DNA of 64,000 nucleotides from Megascapheus bottae (lineage: Eukaryota; Chordata; Mammalia; Rodentia; Geomyidae), in NCBI GenBank assembly GCA_024803745.1, contig JANJXV010000039.1:10539001-10603000 (forward strand), written 5' to 3'. Shown here piece after piece: positions 54,786 to 64,000 of this stretch (its first letter is position 1; the number at the start of each line of letters is the position of its first letter). Both the position numbers and the translations under genes were made by a program. The notes beneath the pieces are model-generated. The model was not told where the DNA came from. It saw only the letters and a list, made by a program, of their open reading frames with translations, and searched no databases.

Positions 54786-55284
54786 AGGCCCTCCCCTCCC
54801 TTCTCCACATCATCTATGCCCTTCCTGCTCCTCTCTTCTCCTCCCTTTCTGTCTCCTCTCCCTTTCCCCATCCTCCTCTCTCCTCCCCTCCTCACTCCTC
54901 TTCTCTTCTCCTTTTTTCTCCTCCCCTTCTTCCCTCTCTTTCCCCTAATCTCCCTGTCTGACTCTCCAGTCTCCTCTGTCATGCTCTCTCCCTCTTCTCC
55001 TCACCCTCTCCCTTGCTTCTTTCCTCCTCTTTCTCTTTTTCCTTCTTCCTCTATCTCCCACCCTCTTTGCCCTTCCTACTCTCTTTTCTCCGTCTGTTTC
55101 TGTGGTTCTCTGTCCCTTTCTGTCCCTCCCCTCCTCTCTTCTCTCCCCTTTCCTTCTCTTCCTTCTCCTTCCTCCTCTCTTTCTCCCTCTCTCTCTCTCC
55201 CTTCCTCTGGCCCTCTGTCTCTCTTTCTGTTGCTCCCTTCCCTCTCTCCTTCTCCCTCTCCCTCTCTCCTCTCTGTCCCTCTCA
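54786..55284 (+). repeat. Homopyrimidine (CTCC)n/(CTTC)n tract
   Basis: About 500 bp almost wholly C and T; produces Ser/Leu/Pro-rich plus frames (up to 219 codons) and Arg/Glu/Gly-rich minus frames. Confidence 0.95.
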
Positions 55285-56179
55285 ATTCTCAGTGCAAAAT
55301 CAAAATCTTATGTAGGTCATCGATTTTTTTTTAAAAAAAATTAACATCTATCTCCAGACAATGGACTCTAGCAACCTGCAGCCACCTCTCTATTCTGTTG
55401 GGAGAAGGGTGATTCACAGAGGCTGTGGCCTCTGCCTTCCTGGCCAGGAAGGCTGCAAGATGCCGAGTGGGTGCCTGAGAGCTTGGAGCCCCGGCAGGAT
55501 GCATGCGGAGTCCATTTTCCTAATGTAGAACATTAGCCTCATGAGGATGTATTATGCTGCTGGCGTAATATACACAAATGGCGATGATAAATTCTCAACT
55601 AAATGTATACACTGCACTGGAGAAATTAGTGGTAAGTGCAGAAGTTACAGTCTGAGAAACTGAGAATTACACATTACTATCTTTCTAAACTAACTGCCAC
55701 GGGCTTTGTAATCACTCTTTTTTTATTATTATTATTTTCTGAAATTACCAAAATGGTATGTGTACTAATACCTAATTATCTGCTTCGTGGTATTTATTTA
55801 TTTATATTTTTTGTTGTTTTTTTTGTTTTTTTGGTTTTTTTTCCCAGATGAATGGGAGAGCCAAAGGTTAAAGAGCTGTGTGAGTGGCCCAGAGAGAGAC
55901 TTCTACATGCATAGTTCTGCCGATAGCGGCTGTTTCCCCCTCACCGACTGCCATTTAACCTTTAAATTGACCTAGAATCAGTTTATTTCCTTTCTCTTCA
56001 CATGAGTAGCTGTCCCAGGAGATGGGACCCGCTTTTTTTTTTCTCCCCCGCACCCCCCCCCCCCCCCGGTGGATAATTACATTGTGGCTGATATCAGCTT
56101 TCAACTGCACACTTCTCTGTGTCATTTCTTGTTGGGTTGATGCGGCTTCTTCATCAACCCTGCTGGATTATTTTCTTGC
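55285..56179. other. SINE-free AT-rich unique DNA
   Basis: 55350-55720 and 55850-56010 are even and repeat-free. A T/G-rich low-complexity patch lies at 55790-55845 and a C15 run at 56053-56067. No gene recognised. Confidence 0.45.
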
Positions 56180-56422
56180 ATTTTTTTTTGGGTGCCAGTT
56201 GTGGGCCTTGAACTCAGGGCCTGGATGGTGTCCTGAGTTTTTGTACCTAAGGCTCGTGCTTTATCACTTGGAACCAGTGCACCATTTCTGGCTATTTTTG
56301 CTGGTTCCTTGGAGATAAGAGTCTCAAAGACCTTCCTTTCCTGGGCTGACTTTGAACCACAATCCTCACATCTCAGCCTCCTGACCAGCTAGGGTGACAG
56401 GTGTGAGTCACCCAAGCCAGGC
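56180..56422 (-). mobile_element. B1-dID-type SINE
   Basis: Antisense; short direct repeat TCTTGC at 56174-56179 and 56423-56428. 'gggccttgaactcagggcct' and 'cagctagggtgacaggtgtg'. Confidence 0.88.
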
Positions 56423-57637
56423 TCTTGCTTCTTTTTATTTTCATTCATCGCTCTTTTGATCACCCTTTCCTGCAAGATTTTGCTGGGTATCAAGACTCTA
56501 AAGCGCTCAGAGGTGCTTTGTGTCATCTTGTGGGGATTTCCCACCCCCCCAATAGATGTCACATTCTACTATATCATTTCCACAGTTGAATGTTTATTTT
56601 TCATTTCATTTCAATAAATATTATTTGCTATGATCGGAGGCACAGAGGCATTGTGCCTTTCTGTTCTTCTCCTAAGATTGTCCTCTTTTGGTCTCACGGT
56701 ATGTGAATGCCTAGAGTCCTGTCTAATTTATCATGTCCCACGGGATTTTAGCCTGAGTTTGAATTGTGTGTGTTTGTCACAACAATCAGCTGCCGAAGTC
56801 CTCCGCTGAGTCTGTTGATGATAGAGGACAACCTGGAGGAAGTGACCTGCTCCTATATGAGGTTCATACATCAACTCATAGCCCCACCAAGGCAGGCCCT
56901 GGCTCATGTCATCACTGGCATCTCCCAAATGGCCCTGAGGTCCAATAGTAGGTCTCTCAACAAGCACATCCAGTGGCCAGCCCAAGGCAAGGCCTCCCCT
57001 GTAGGAATGTAAACACCAGTCAGGGGTGCATGTCCCATGGAAGGAGACAAAGTCTGATAAGAGCGCATCGAGCACACCCAGGACAGGGGAACTGGAGTCA
57101 CACGTAGAGCAGGGCCTACTATGGACCTGTCTCCATGACTACAGGCCAACATTACCTGTATTTATTACCTGCACCCAACAGGCCCAAGATGCATTGGGAG
57201 CTGGAGCGCCGCCTAGTGGTGAGTCTCTGAAGCCCAGGTGAACTGTGGCTTATCTCAGATCCACCCAGCCAGTTCTGGATTCTGTATCTGAGTCCCTTGT
57301 TCAATTTCAGTCTCTAGAATTATCCAGAATGTTCTGGAAGCTTATTTTCCCATACTTGCCTCCAGATTCCTGGAAGCAAATACTTCCAAGAAAGCGACCA
57401 GAACTGTGGGATGGTTTCACAACTTAACAATGTAGGACCTGTGGAGAATATGAAGGTTCTGATGTTTGAGAGTTATACCAAAAAGAGGTTCTTCTGAACC
57501 TGGGGTTCAGGGTGGCGACACTGGCTACACATTCTTACAGCCACCTGGAGAGGACCGAGGCCTACCCTCAGTGAGTCTGCCACAACCAGAACACATCTGC
57601 ATACAGTAGGCAGTCAATACATGCTTTAAAAAAAAAG
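56423..57637. other. Unique DNA with a CTCF-like site
   Basis: Opposed frames at 56731-57152 share the same DNA and show no domain. 56764-57240 is GC-balanced and could be an old LTR or an exon of an unknown transcript, but nothing supports either. Confidence 0.4.
57206..57219 (-). promoter_or_regulatory. CTCF-like site
   Basis: The plus strand reads GCGCCGCCTAGTGG, so the minus strand matches 13 of 14 positions of the core CCASYAGRKGGCRS. The site lies in unique DNA about 420 bp from the nearest SINE. Confidence 0.5.
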
Positions 57638-57645
57638 GTGAATAG

Positions 57646-57852
57646 GGCCAGGAGTTTGGCCTACTGGTAGAGTGCTTGCCTAGCATGCACGAAGACCCAG
57701 GTTAGATTCCTCGGTACCACATGCGTAGAAAAACCTGGAAGTGGTGCTGAGGCTCAGGTGGTAGAGCTCTAGCCTTGAGAAAGTCCAAGGACAGTGCTCA
57801 GGCCCTGAGCTCAAGCCCAGGACTGGCAAAAAAAAAAAAAAAAAAAAAAAAA
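57646..57852 (+). mobile_element. IDL-Geo-type SINE, young, with long A tail
   Basis: Flanked by AAAAAAAGGTGAATA at 57631-57645 and 57846-57860. An A tail of about 24 bases. The A box has one change (TGGCCTACTGG) and the B box one (GGTTAGATTCC). Confidence 0.95.
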
Positions 57853-57865
57853 GGTGAATATTGCA

Positions 57866-58084
57866 AGCTCTGGGTGCTGGTGGCTCACACTTGTACTCCT
57901 AGCTACTCGGGAGGCTGAGATCTGAGGATCACAGATTGAAGCCAGCCTGGACAGGAAATATCCTTGAGAACCTTTACCTTCAATTAACTAGCAAAACACC
58001 ACAAGTACTCAAGTAGTAGAGTGACAACCTAAGAGATTAGTACCCAGGCCCTAAGTTCAAGCCCCAGTTCTGGCACTACAAAAG
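57866..58084 (+). mobile_element. B1-dID-type SINE
   Basis: 'ggtgctggtggctcacactt' and 'ctactcgggaggctgagatc' are near consensus; the right monomer is partly deleted. The tail grows into the AAGG tract. Confidence 0.9.
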
Positions 58085-58156
58085 AAAGAAAGGAAGGAAG
58101 GAAGAAGCAAAGAAGGAAGGAAGGAAGGAAGGAAGGGAGGAAGGAAGGTAGGTAGA
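58085..58156 (+). repeat. (GGAA)n SINE-tail microsatellite
   Basis: GAAAGAAAGG leading to (GGAA)n, ending in AGGTAGGTAG. Confidence 0.95.
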
Positions 58157-58231
58157 ATGTTTGCGACATCTTTTCCCCTTGTCAGAAGAGACCAGACAGA
58201 AAGGCTCTGACCTAGGGGATAAATTCAAGAG

Positions 58232-58322
58232 ACTGAATGAATGGTCACCATTATATCTTCCTGTGTAGTCTGCTTGCTTTCTAGTAAATACTCATTGAAT
58301 ACATGAATGAATGAATGAAAAA
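58232..58322 (+). mobile_element. L2 3' end fragment
   Basis: 'tagtaaatactcattgaata' then (ATGA)n matches the sense L2 3' end. Confidence 0.6.
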
Positions 58323-59041
58323 TGAATGCATAAGGGAAGTTCTGTACCAAGAAATATTAATGAAATAGTAAATGAATTAATGAAGAGGGTAGCTCCAACC
58401 TAAGAGGTAGATTTTAACAGGGGGCATTGCAGGCTAAGGCATGTGGGAGAGAGATGGCACGTGAGGGCCACAGAAGGGTCACAGACCGAACACTGCTGGC
58501 TGGAATATAGGGGGTGCGCTTTCATGCTATTTCCAGCCCTGCCTTTCCTCTCTGGCTTGAGCTTCTCTTGGAGCTCGTCCTCCTTAGCATCCTGACAGTT
58601 AGCTAAGTCCCGAGCGAGGGGAAGGCCTGGGTATTCGTTCCTAAGAATCCTGCAGAAGGCTTTTCCCTAGACACAGCATGAGTGGACTCTGTGCATCTTT
58701 AAACTTCCAGAAGCAGCCGTGAGCTGGGTACTGGTTGGGAGAATGTTTTAGAGACTCCAGGATGAAGCAGGAGTGTGTGAGGATCTTGGTGTCCAGAGAA
58801 GTGAAACAAAAATCCAGAGCTGAGAGAACTCCGTGGACAAGTTTAATCATATTCTAGACACTCATCAGGAGCTAGGAAGACTGTGTCTGTTCTGAACGGA
58901 GGTCCTTCGTGAATGACAGAAAACAGGCCTCTGAATCTGACAGGCAGATCCTCCATGCTGGTTTGCAAAAAAAAAAAAATGTTTCTTGGAAAGGAATTCT
59001 AATTGTGCTTGAAGTCATCCTAAGATTAGAGGATAGGAGTG
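58323..59041. other. Unique DNA, no gene seen
   Basis: No repeat or gene recognised; an A13 run near 58967. Confidence 0.5.
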
Positions 59042-59053
59042 TAGCTCTGATTT

Positions 59054-59055
59054 AT

Positions 59056-59098
<43 letters not shown>
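59054..59098. repeat. (TG)n microsatellite inside a SINE insertion
   Basis: About 20 TG units lying between a target duplication and the body of an antisense SINE. Confidence 0.97.
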
Positions 59099-59099
<1 letters not shown>

Positions 59100-59298
59100 T
59101 CTGACTGGGGATTTGATCTCAGGGCATGAACACTGTTGCTTAGCTTTTTATTTTCTCAAGGTTGGCCCTGCACCACTTAGGAAGCCACAGTTCTTTTGAC
59201 TTTCTGTTGGAGATAAGAGTCTCACTGCCTTTCCTCCCTGGGTTGGTTTTGAAATGTGATCCTCAGATCTCAGCCTCCTGAGTAGCAAGGATTAGAAC
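59099..59298 (-). mobile_element. B1-dID-type SINE, duplication encloses its CA tail
   Basis: Perfect 12-bp duplication TAGCTCTGATTT at 59042-59053 and 59299-59310. Between them lie the (TG)n array and then the antisense SINE, so the array is the element's own tail. Confidence 0.93.
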
Positions 59299-59342
59299 TA
59301 GCTCTGATTTCTTCTTGGATTTGCCTTTTAAAATTCAAAGGA

Positions 59343-59588
59343 GGTGGGCACTGGTAACTCATACCTGTGATCCTAGCTATTCAGAAGACTGAGGAGCTGA
59401 GTGAGATTGTGGTTCAAAGCTGGCCCAAGAAAGACAGGCTGGGACACTATTTTCTCTAATTAACCACTTAACAATGAACAAACAAATAAAAGTGATGCTG
59501 TGGCTCAGAATGATAGAGCACTAGCCTTGAGTATAAAAGCTCAAGGATGGTGGCAGGCCCTGTGTTCAAGCCCCACAACTGACACAAA
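59343..59588 (+). mobile_element. B1-dID-type SINE
   Basis: 'aactcatacctgtgatccta' and 'gatgctgtggctcagaatga'; the junction is AAACAAAC-rich. Confidence 0.88.
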
Positions 59589-59875
59589 GACGAGAAAGAA
59601 ACCTCGAAGAATTCAGTCCCATGGACTGGAAGTGACTTGGCCACTCTGGAACTGTCTTCTGCCCCCATGATGGTTCCCTCTGTGGTCTAGCCTGGGGGTA
59701 TACCCTGAGCCAGAAAGTAAGCCTCGGTGGAATTTTATGCAGCAGTAAGAGTGACTGTGGATGCCAGAAGCAAAGACAAAACCTGTCACCATTGACTTCA
59801 CGTTTTCTTCCTGTTTTTTTCGGAGAACTTGAACTCCCAGACAACACTTGCTGCTCCAGTTCAGTATAGGATCCT
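59589..59875. other. Unique DNA, no gene seen
   Basis: Three overlapping minus frames of 66-93 codons; nothing recognised. Confidence 0.45.
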
Positions 59876-60032
59876 CATTCATTCATTCATTCACTCATTC
59901 ACTCAGTCATTCATCCATCAGCCCATCTGTCTACCCATCTATTCATCCATCCACCCATGTATCCATGTATCAATCCATCCATCCATCCATCCATCCATTC
60001 ATTCATACATTCATCCATTCATTCACTCATCT
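59876..60032. repeat. (ATTC)n/(CATC)n tract
   Basis: (CATT)n at 59877-59910 and (CCAT)n at 59973-59998, with irregular CATC/CATT units between. Confidence 0.95.
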
Positions 60033-62186
60033 TTCATGGCAGTGAGGTTTTCCAATGAAGTTGATTCTGTGGACAAGACATTATGGGAATTTCAACAAAA
60101 TTCACACTGTGACCTGGCCACCAAGGGCAGTCAATCTCTAATTAGGCTGGGGAATGAATGTTGCCCCACGTGCAACATCTAGGTAGAGAGTAGTAAGACC
60201 TTAAAGGGTTAATCAGAGACAGCTGAAGAGGTTCAAAAGGCCCCTCTAAGATGGGCTTAGAAGCCTGGGACCCCCTCCCAGCTTAGGGAAGATTGGGGGC
60301 CTTGTGGTAAAAGGATTTGCCAAAAGAGTCCATCTGCCCTTACCTACAGGAAGGATTTCCTCTACCAGAGTGAAACCCAATTACTTAAGGAAATATTAGT
60401 AACATTGGATTGATGGTGAGGCAGGAAGATATGGATGGAGCCTCAGACAGCAGGGGAGGGCTGTGGAATGGTGGGGGAAGAAAATGTTTCCAGACCCAAT
60501 GACCCTTTCAAGGCATCAGAAATTAGCTCCAATCTCTAACGGCTTCTGCAGCTGGATTCTTTACATTGGGTTCATTCTTACAGCCAGCCTTCTTCCCCCT
60601 CCACCCCGTTCCCCGCCTCCCTTCTTTCTCCTTAAGACTAGATTAGATTCTGGGGGCTGGGGGGGGTGATTTATGCAGATAAGTGTGTTCGGGCAACAGT
60701 GGTTAACTCAGTTAATATTCATTTCCATTGCCCTTAGTGAAATCATTGAGAGAGCCATGTAAGGGGTTTAACTATACCACACAAGAACACACACATATGC
60801 GCGCACACACACACACACACACAACTCCCAGTTTCACCAATGCCTTGCAGCAGGCCCTGGGAAGTTGTGTATATGTCTCTCTCATTATTTGGACGTGCTT
60901 TCTGAATGTTGTGATCAAGAATTCAAGACACGTGATTCATCACGAAGACATTTGCTCGGCAGACATGTGAGGAACTGTCTGCCTCTTCAATCTCACTGAC
61001 AGGACAAAAAATGCTGATTTATAGTAAATCATTAAAATCTGCTTATTATGGCACGGCTTGGGTTTTTTTTTTTCCTTCTTCCTCCCTCCCTTACTTCAAG
61101 CCCTCAACTTGATCTGCATCGTGTCTTTTACAATTTTATACTACAGCAAGCAGTTATTTAAACAAGAGAAGAACGATCCTTAGTCTTTATTAGGGCATAT
61201 GAAAGGATATTTTTTTGTGTGAAGAAAGACTAATTAAGAATGCAGACGCTTCTCTTGCTCGCTTTAGGAGAAGGTGGGGGGAGTGGAGGGGGGAAAATAA
61301 AGATTTAAAACATTTTAAGCGGAACAAAGCATTACTGTAACTGAAACGATGCTTAGCATTGATGATTTGGGACATATTTTAAATAGTCATAAAATATCAT
61401 TTTACGTGTTGCAGGGAGGGGGGAATCAAAGGAAGGACAGGGAAGATTGGGGGCTGGTTGTATCAGAGTTTGGAGTGAGAAAATCCATGTGGTCTTTAAT
61501 GTAAATGAAAAGTGGTGGGAGGATAATTCTCTTTTGATGTCTGATTTCACTATTGTGCCAAAGGTTTACCTTCCTTAAAAAAAAAATCATTGGGAAAGTT
61601 TTGTGCTTTAAACATTTCTATTTAAATTTAAGAGATTTAAGATTTGGTGGCGATATAACAGAGGAATTTCTCACATGCCAGGTAAACAAAGAAATAACAC
61701 AAAGACGTTTGTATTTTGTATGTGTTACTTACAGAAAAAAAAAAATCAAGCCTGGAGACAAAAATCCTGGCCACTGAATTACAAAGAATAAACTGACTCA
61801 AAATTAATCCATATAGATTTGTCTCCTTAATAAGACTAATTCCAGAGAACAAAGCAGGGCATAATGCATTTTAAATTAAGTTGGAAAATGCATAATTTAT
61901 ATTTGTTTTATTTCTTCATATTTTAACTCAGGTACGTTCCAGAATGCTTAAGAGTTGGAGAAGGGTATGTTTCTGTCCACAGTTCTTTTACATTTTTTTC
62001 CAAAAAAAAAGAAAGAAAATCAGAAAGAATTCATATTTCTCTTTTAGCTGAGGATCAGACAGAGAGAAAAACAGAACGAAGAGGGAGAAAATGAGTGTGT
62101 TTGGTTGAACTTAGTTTTAAAGACTTCTTGTTTCTAACGCCACATACAGACAGAAGAAAAAAATTGTTCATCTGAATAAAAATCAC
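60033..62186. other. 2.1-kb SINE-free, AT-rich unique block
   Basis: No SINE recognised. It holds one (CA)n array (60796-60822). Long even AT-rich stretches at 60980-61220 and 61290-61560, and 61780-61920 with several TAATT-type homeodomain-like cores, resemble conserved non-coding elements near developmental genes. No open frame above 117 codons; that one begins in the CATC tract. Confidence 0.5.
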
Positions 62187-62410
62187 ACTGGTGGTTCATG
62201 CCTGTCATTCTAGCTGCTCAAGAGACTGAGATCTAAGGACAGAAGTTCAAAGCCATCCCAGGGAAGAAAGTCTATGTGACTCTTATCTCCAATGAAGCAC
62301 CAGAAAACTGGAAGCAGAGCTGTGGCTCAGGTAGTAGGGTGCCACCCTTACCAAAAGAAGCTCAAAGACAACACCCAGGCCATGAGTTCAGATCTCATGA
62401 CCAGTGCGGG
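62187..62410 (+). mobile_element. B1-dID-type SINE
   Basis: 'ggtggttcatgcctgtcatt' and 'agagctgtggctcaggtagt'. Its end passes through GCGGGCGCGCGCG into a CA array. Confidence 0.9.
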
Positions 62411-62419
62411 CGCGCGCGT

Positions 62420-62469
<50 letters not shown>
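62405..62469. repeat. (GC)n(CA)n SINE-tail microsatellite
   Basis: A GCGCGCG start followed by about 23 CA units. Confidence 0.97.
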
Positions 62470-62473
<4 letters not shown>

Positions 62474-62536
62474 ATAAATGCCTTAGCTCTTTGGATAGAC
62501 TTTTAATAAAAAATTACATGTCAAGACCAATGGTAG

Positions 62537-62612
62537 GTGAAGACAGAAGACAGCGGTAGAGCTCTTGTCTGGCAAGTACAAGGTCTTCAGTTCAAGACCC
62601 ACTATCAGCCAG
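62537..62612 (+). mobile_element. Monomeric ID-like SINE
   Basis: 'agcggtagagctcttgtctg', 'gcaagtacaagg' and 'agttcaagacccacta' follow the tRNA-Ala-derived ID monomer with worn A and B boxes and no right monomer. Confidence 0.6.
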
Positions 62613-63104
62613 CCCATCAAATGGTTACTAGAGGAATGGGTGTGCCTGACTTATTTTTCCCTCTTCCTTCCGCCTTCCTGCTGACTTCAAGTTCTCCTCC
62701 TGGCATCAAAGGGGCCACAAACAATTCCAATTCAGGCTTGTATGTCTCTGAGACTGAACAGCGATCCAGCTGGATCTGAGGTTAATTCCACCTGTCCCCA
62801 GCTCATCCTGCAGCACTGAAAAGGACCAGCAGGCTCCTTGCAAAGTAGGGCATGAATTACTAACTTGCCCATGACCTTTACCAAGGTCAAACCGTCATTC
62901 TGCTCTTTAAGGGAGATGGGCTTTTTGGAATTTTAGTTCTGATTCTTTTCTTTTGTCTTTCCTTGGTCACTGGTTTTATCTGCATCCAGAGAATGTTTTA
63001 GGACACAGATCAAGTGAGAATATGGTTTGTTCTCAGTCCCCAAAACCCACACACGTATTGGATTCTCAAGCCCAGATGTTGATGCCATTAAGATGGCGGC
63101 AACT
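62613..63104. other. Unique DNA, no gene seen
   Basis: No gene or repeat recognised. Confidence 0.5.
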
Positions 63105-63353
63105 ACAAACCAGTCTAGTGACTTACACCTGTCACCCTGGCTACTCAGGAGGCTGAGTTCTGAGGATCATGGCTCAAAGTCATCCTAGCAAGACAAATGA
63201 TTAAAGTTAGCCTGGGCAGATATATTCAAGAGGCTCTCAATGGTAGTTAACCAGTAAAAAACGCAAGTGGAGGTGTGGACCAAGTGGTAGAGTACCATTT
63301 TTGAAAGCAAAAGCTCAGGGACAGTGCCTATGCTTTGAGTTCAAGCCTTACAG

Positions 63354-63354
<1 letters not shown>
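63105..63354 (+). mobile_element. B1-dID-type SINE with internal duplication
   Basis: 'gctactcaggaggctgagtt' is intact. The 'agcctgggcag' piece occurs after an extra 'catcctagcaagacaaatga', so part of the left monomer seems duplicated. Tail (CA)n follows. Confidence 0.85.
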
Positions 63355-63423
<69 letters not shown>

Positions 63424-63430
63424 TGTGTGC
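63355..63430. repeat. (CA)n array ending in (GT)n
   Basis: CA units with one TA interruption, then CGTGTGTGTG, giving a small inverted repeat. Confidence 0.97.
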
Positions 63431-64000
63431 ATGGGCGTGCATCTAATGTAAGTAAGGGTTTAAAGTTGGAAAGTATTTGATGATTAGATCAGGACACCTG
63501 GTGTGCTTGCAGGAGGGACGGGCGTCTACCCTAATAAATACTGGTGGTTTTATAAGATCAGAAAGACACGCGGATCAATACATCTGAACTCCCTGTGTGT
63601 TTCTGCTCTGTGCAACCACAGGACTCTGCTGCCAGGAAAATCCACATGAAACCCTGTCCAGGACAAGGTGCCAAAGGAAAACTCTTGTCCTGGTAAAGTA
63701 TTTTACCCTGTTCCTTCCGTACAGTCCTGGCAAAGCTGAAGTGAAGGCCCTGACTTCCAACCTGAGGAGGCTGTCTCTGCCTTGCTATAGGAAGATTTGA
63801 GGAGATGCTACTTAAAATAGGATGTTCCAGCTGGTGAGGTTTGGAGCTCTGGTAAACAAGAATGAATGATAAACTGGATGCATTTTTATGTAGGCTGAAA
63901 CTTGAGCACTGATTGATTGATTGCTTTGGATTAAGTCCTGGTTTTCTGTTGTTATTTTTTTTTCTCCTTTTTATTTTGGTGATCCATGCCAGCACTTTCT
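63431..64000. other. Unique DNA to the window edge
   Basis: The 145-codon minus frame 63558-63995 has no domain and no coding features that I can see. The last 50 bases, T-rich then 'tggtgatccatgccagcact', may be the start of another antisense SINE cut by the window end. Confidence 0.4.

Noticed and set aside
54675..55334. 219-codon plus frame
   Set aside because: Almost all of it is translation of the homopyrimidine tract 54786-55284.
60110..60135. 'tggccaccaagggcagtc' as a CTCF site
   Set aside because: It is one base short of the consensus spacing between the CCACCA and GGCAG halves, so it scores poorly in either alignment.
63558..63995. 145-codon minus frame at the window end
   Set aside because: No domain, no signal, overlapping opposite frame, and the end lies in T-rich DNA. 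Not supportable as a gene without expression or conservation data.

Overview
The window is a stretch of mammalian nuclear DNA with no protein-coding gene that I can support. It almost certainly comes from a rodent. Every few hundred bases there is a short retroposon with one of two composite structures. The first has a 7SL/B1-like left half (motifs such as GGTGGCTCAYGCCTGTAATC and CTACTCAGGAGGCTGAGATC) joined to an ID-like right half. The second has a tRNA-Ala/ID-like left half (TGGCCTAGTGG and GGTTCGATTCC boxes) joined to the same right half. These match, from memory, the B1-dID and IDL-Geo types of dimeric rodent SINE. The second type is known from pocket mice, kangaroo rats and gophers (Geomyoidea), so a heteromyid or geomyid rodent is the best guess. 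The species cannot be fixed from sequence alone.

Layout. 1-8.2 kb: an old L1 3' end, a SINE cluster, an LTR remnant carrying a nested SINE, a fossil hAT-like DNA transposon, and a second old L1 split by a SINE. 8.2-8.8 kb: a very AT-rich block with a perfect hairpin. 9-13.8 kb: single-copy DNA with SINEs and two copies of an unnamed retroposon 3' end. 14.4-15.9 kb: a B1 broken by a long homopurine tract, a GC-richer spacer and a long homopyrimidine tract. 16-24 kb: mostly unique DNA with a pair of 75-bp repeats, purine tracts and SINEs. 24-28.8 kb: SINEs, an L2 end and large microsatellites. 28.85-32.6 kb: 3.7 kb without a recognisable SINE, containing the sequence that most resembles conserved non-coding DNA, plus a small tandem repeat. 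33-37 kb: CA/TG arrays and a 0.9-kb degenerate TG-rich tract. 37-48.6 kb: SINE-rich DNA with MIR and LTR remnants. 48.6-56.2 kb: purine/pyrimidine tracts between AT-rich unique blocks. 56.2-64 kb: SINEs, a good CTCF-like site, an L2 end and another quiet AT-rich block at 60-62.2 kb.

The open reading frames in this window are explained by low-complexity tracts, by SINEs, or by chance; none shows a domain, codon bias or exon structure that I recognise. The quiet, AT-rich, SINE-poor blocks look like intergenic or intronic DNA near a developmentally regulated gene, but that is inference and I cannot name the gene. I found no new biological system. The most useful leads are an unnamed interspersed 3'-end family (four copies), a 75-bp repeat pair, a diverged tandem repeat at 30.55-30.80 kb, direct evidence that CA microsatellites form in SINE tails, and two CTCF-like motifs.
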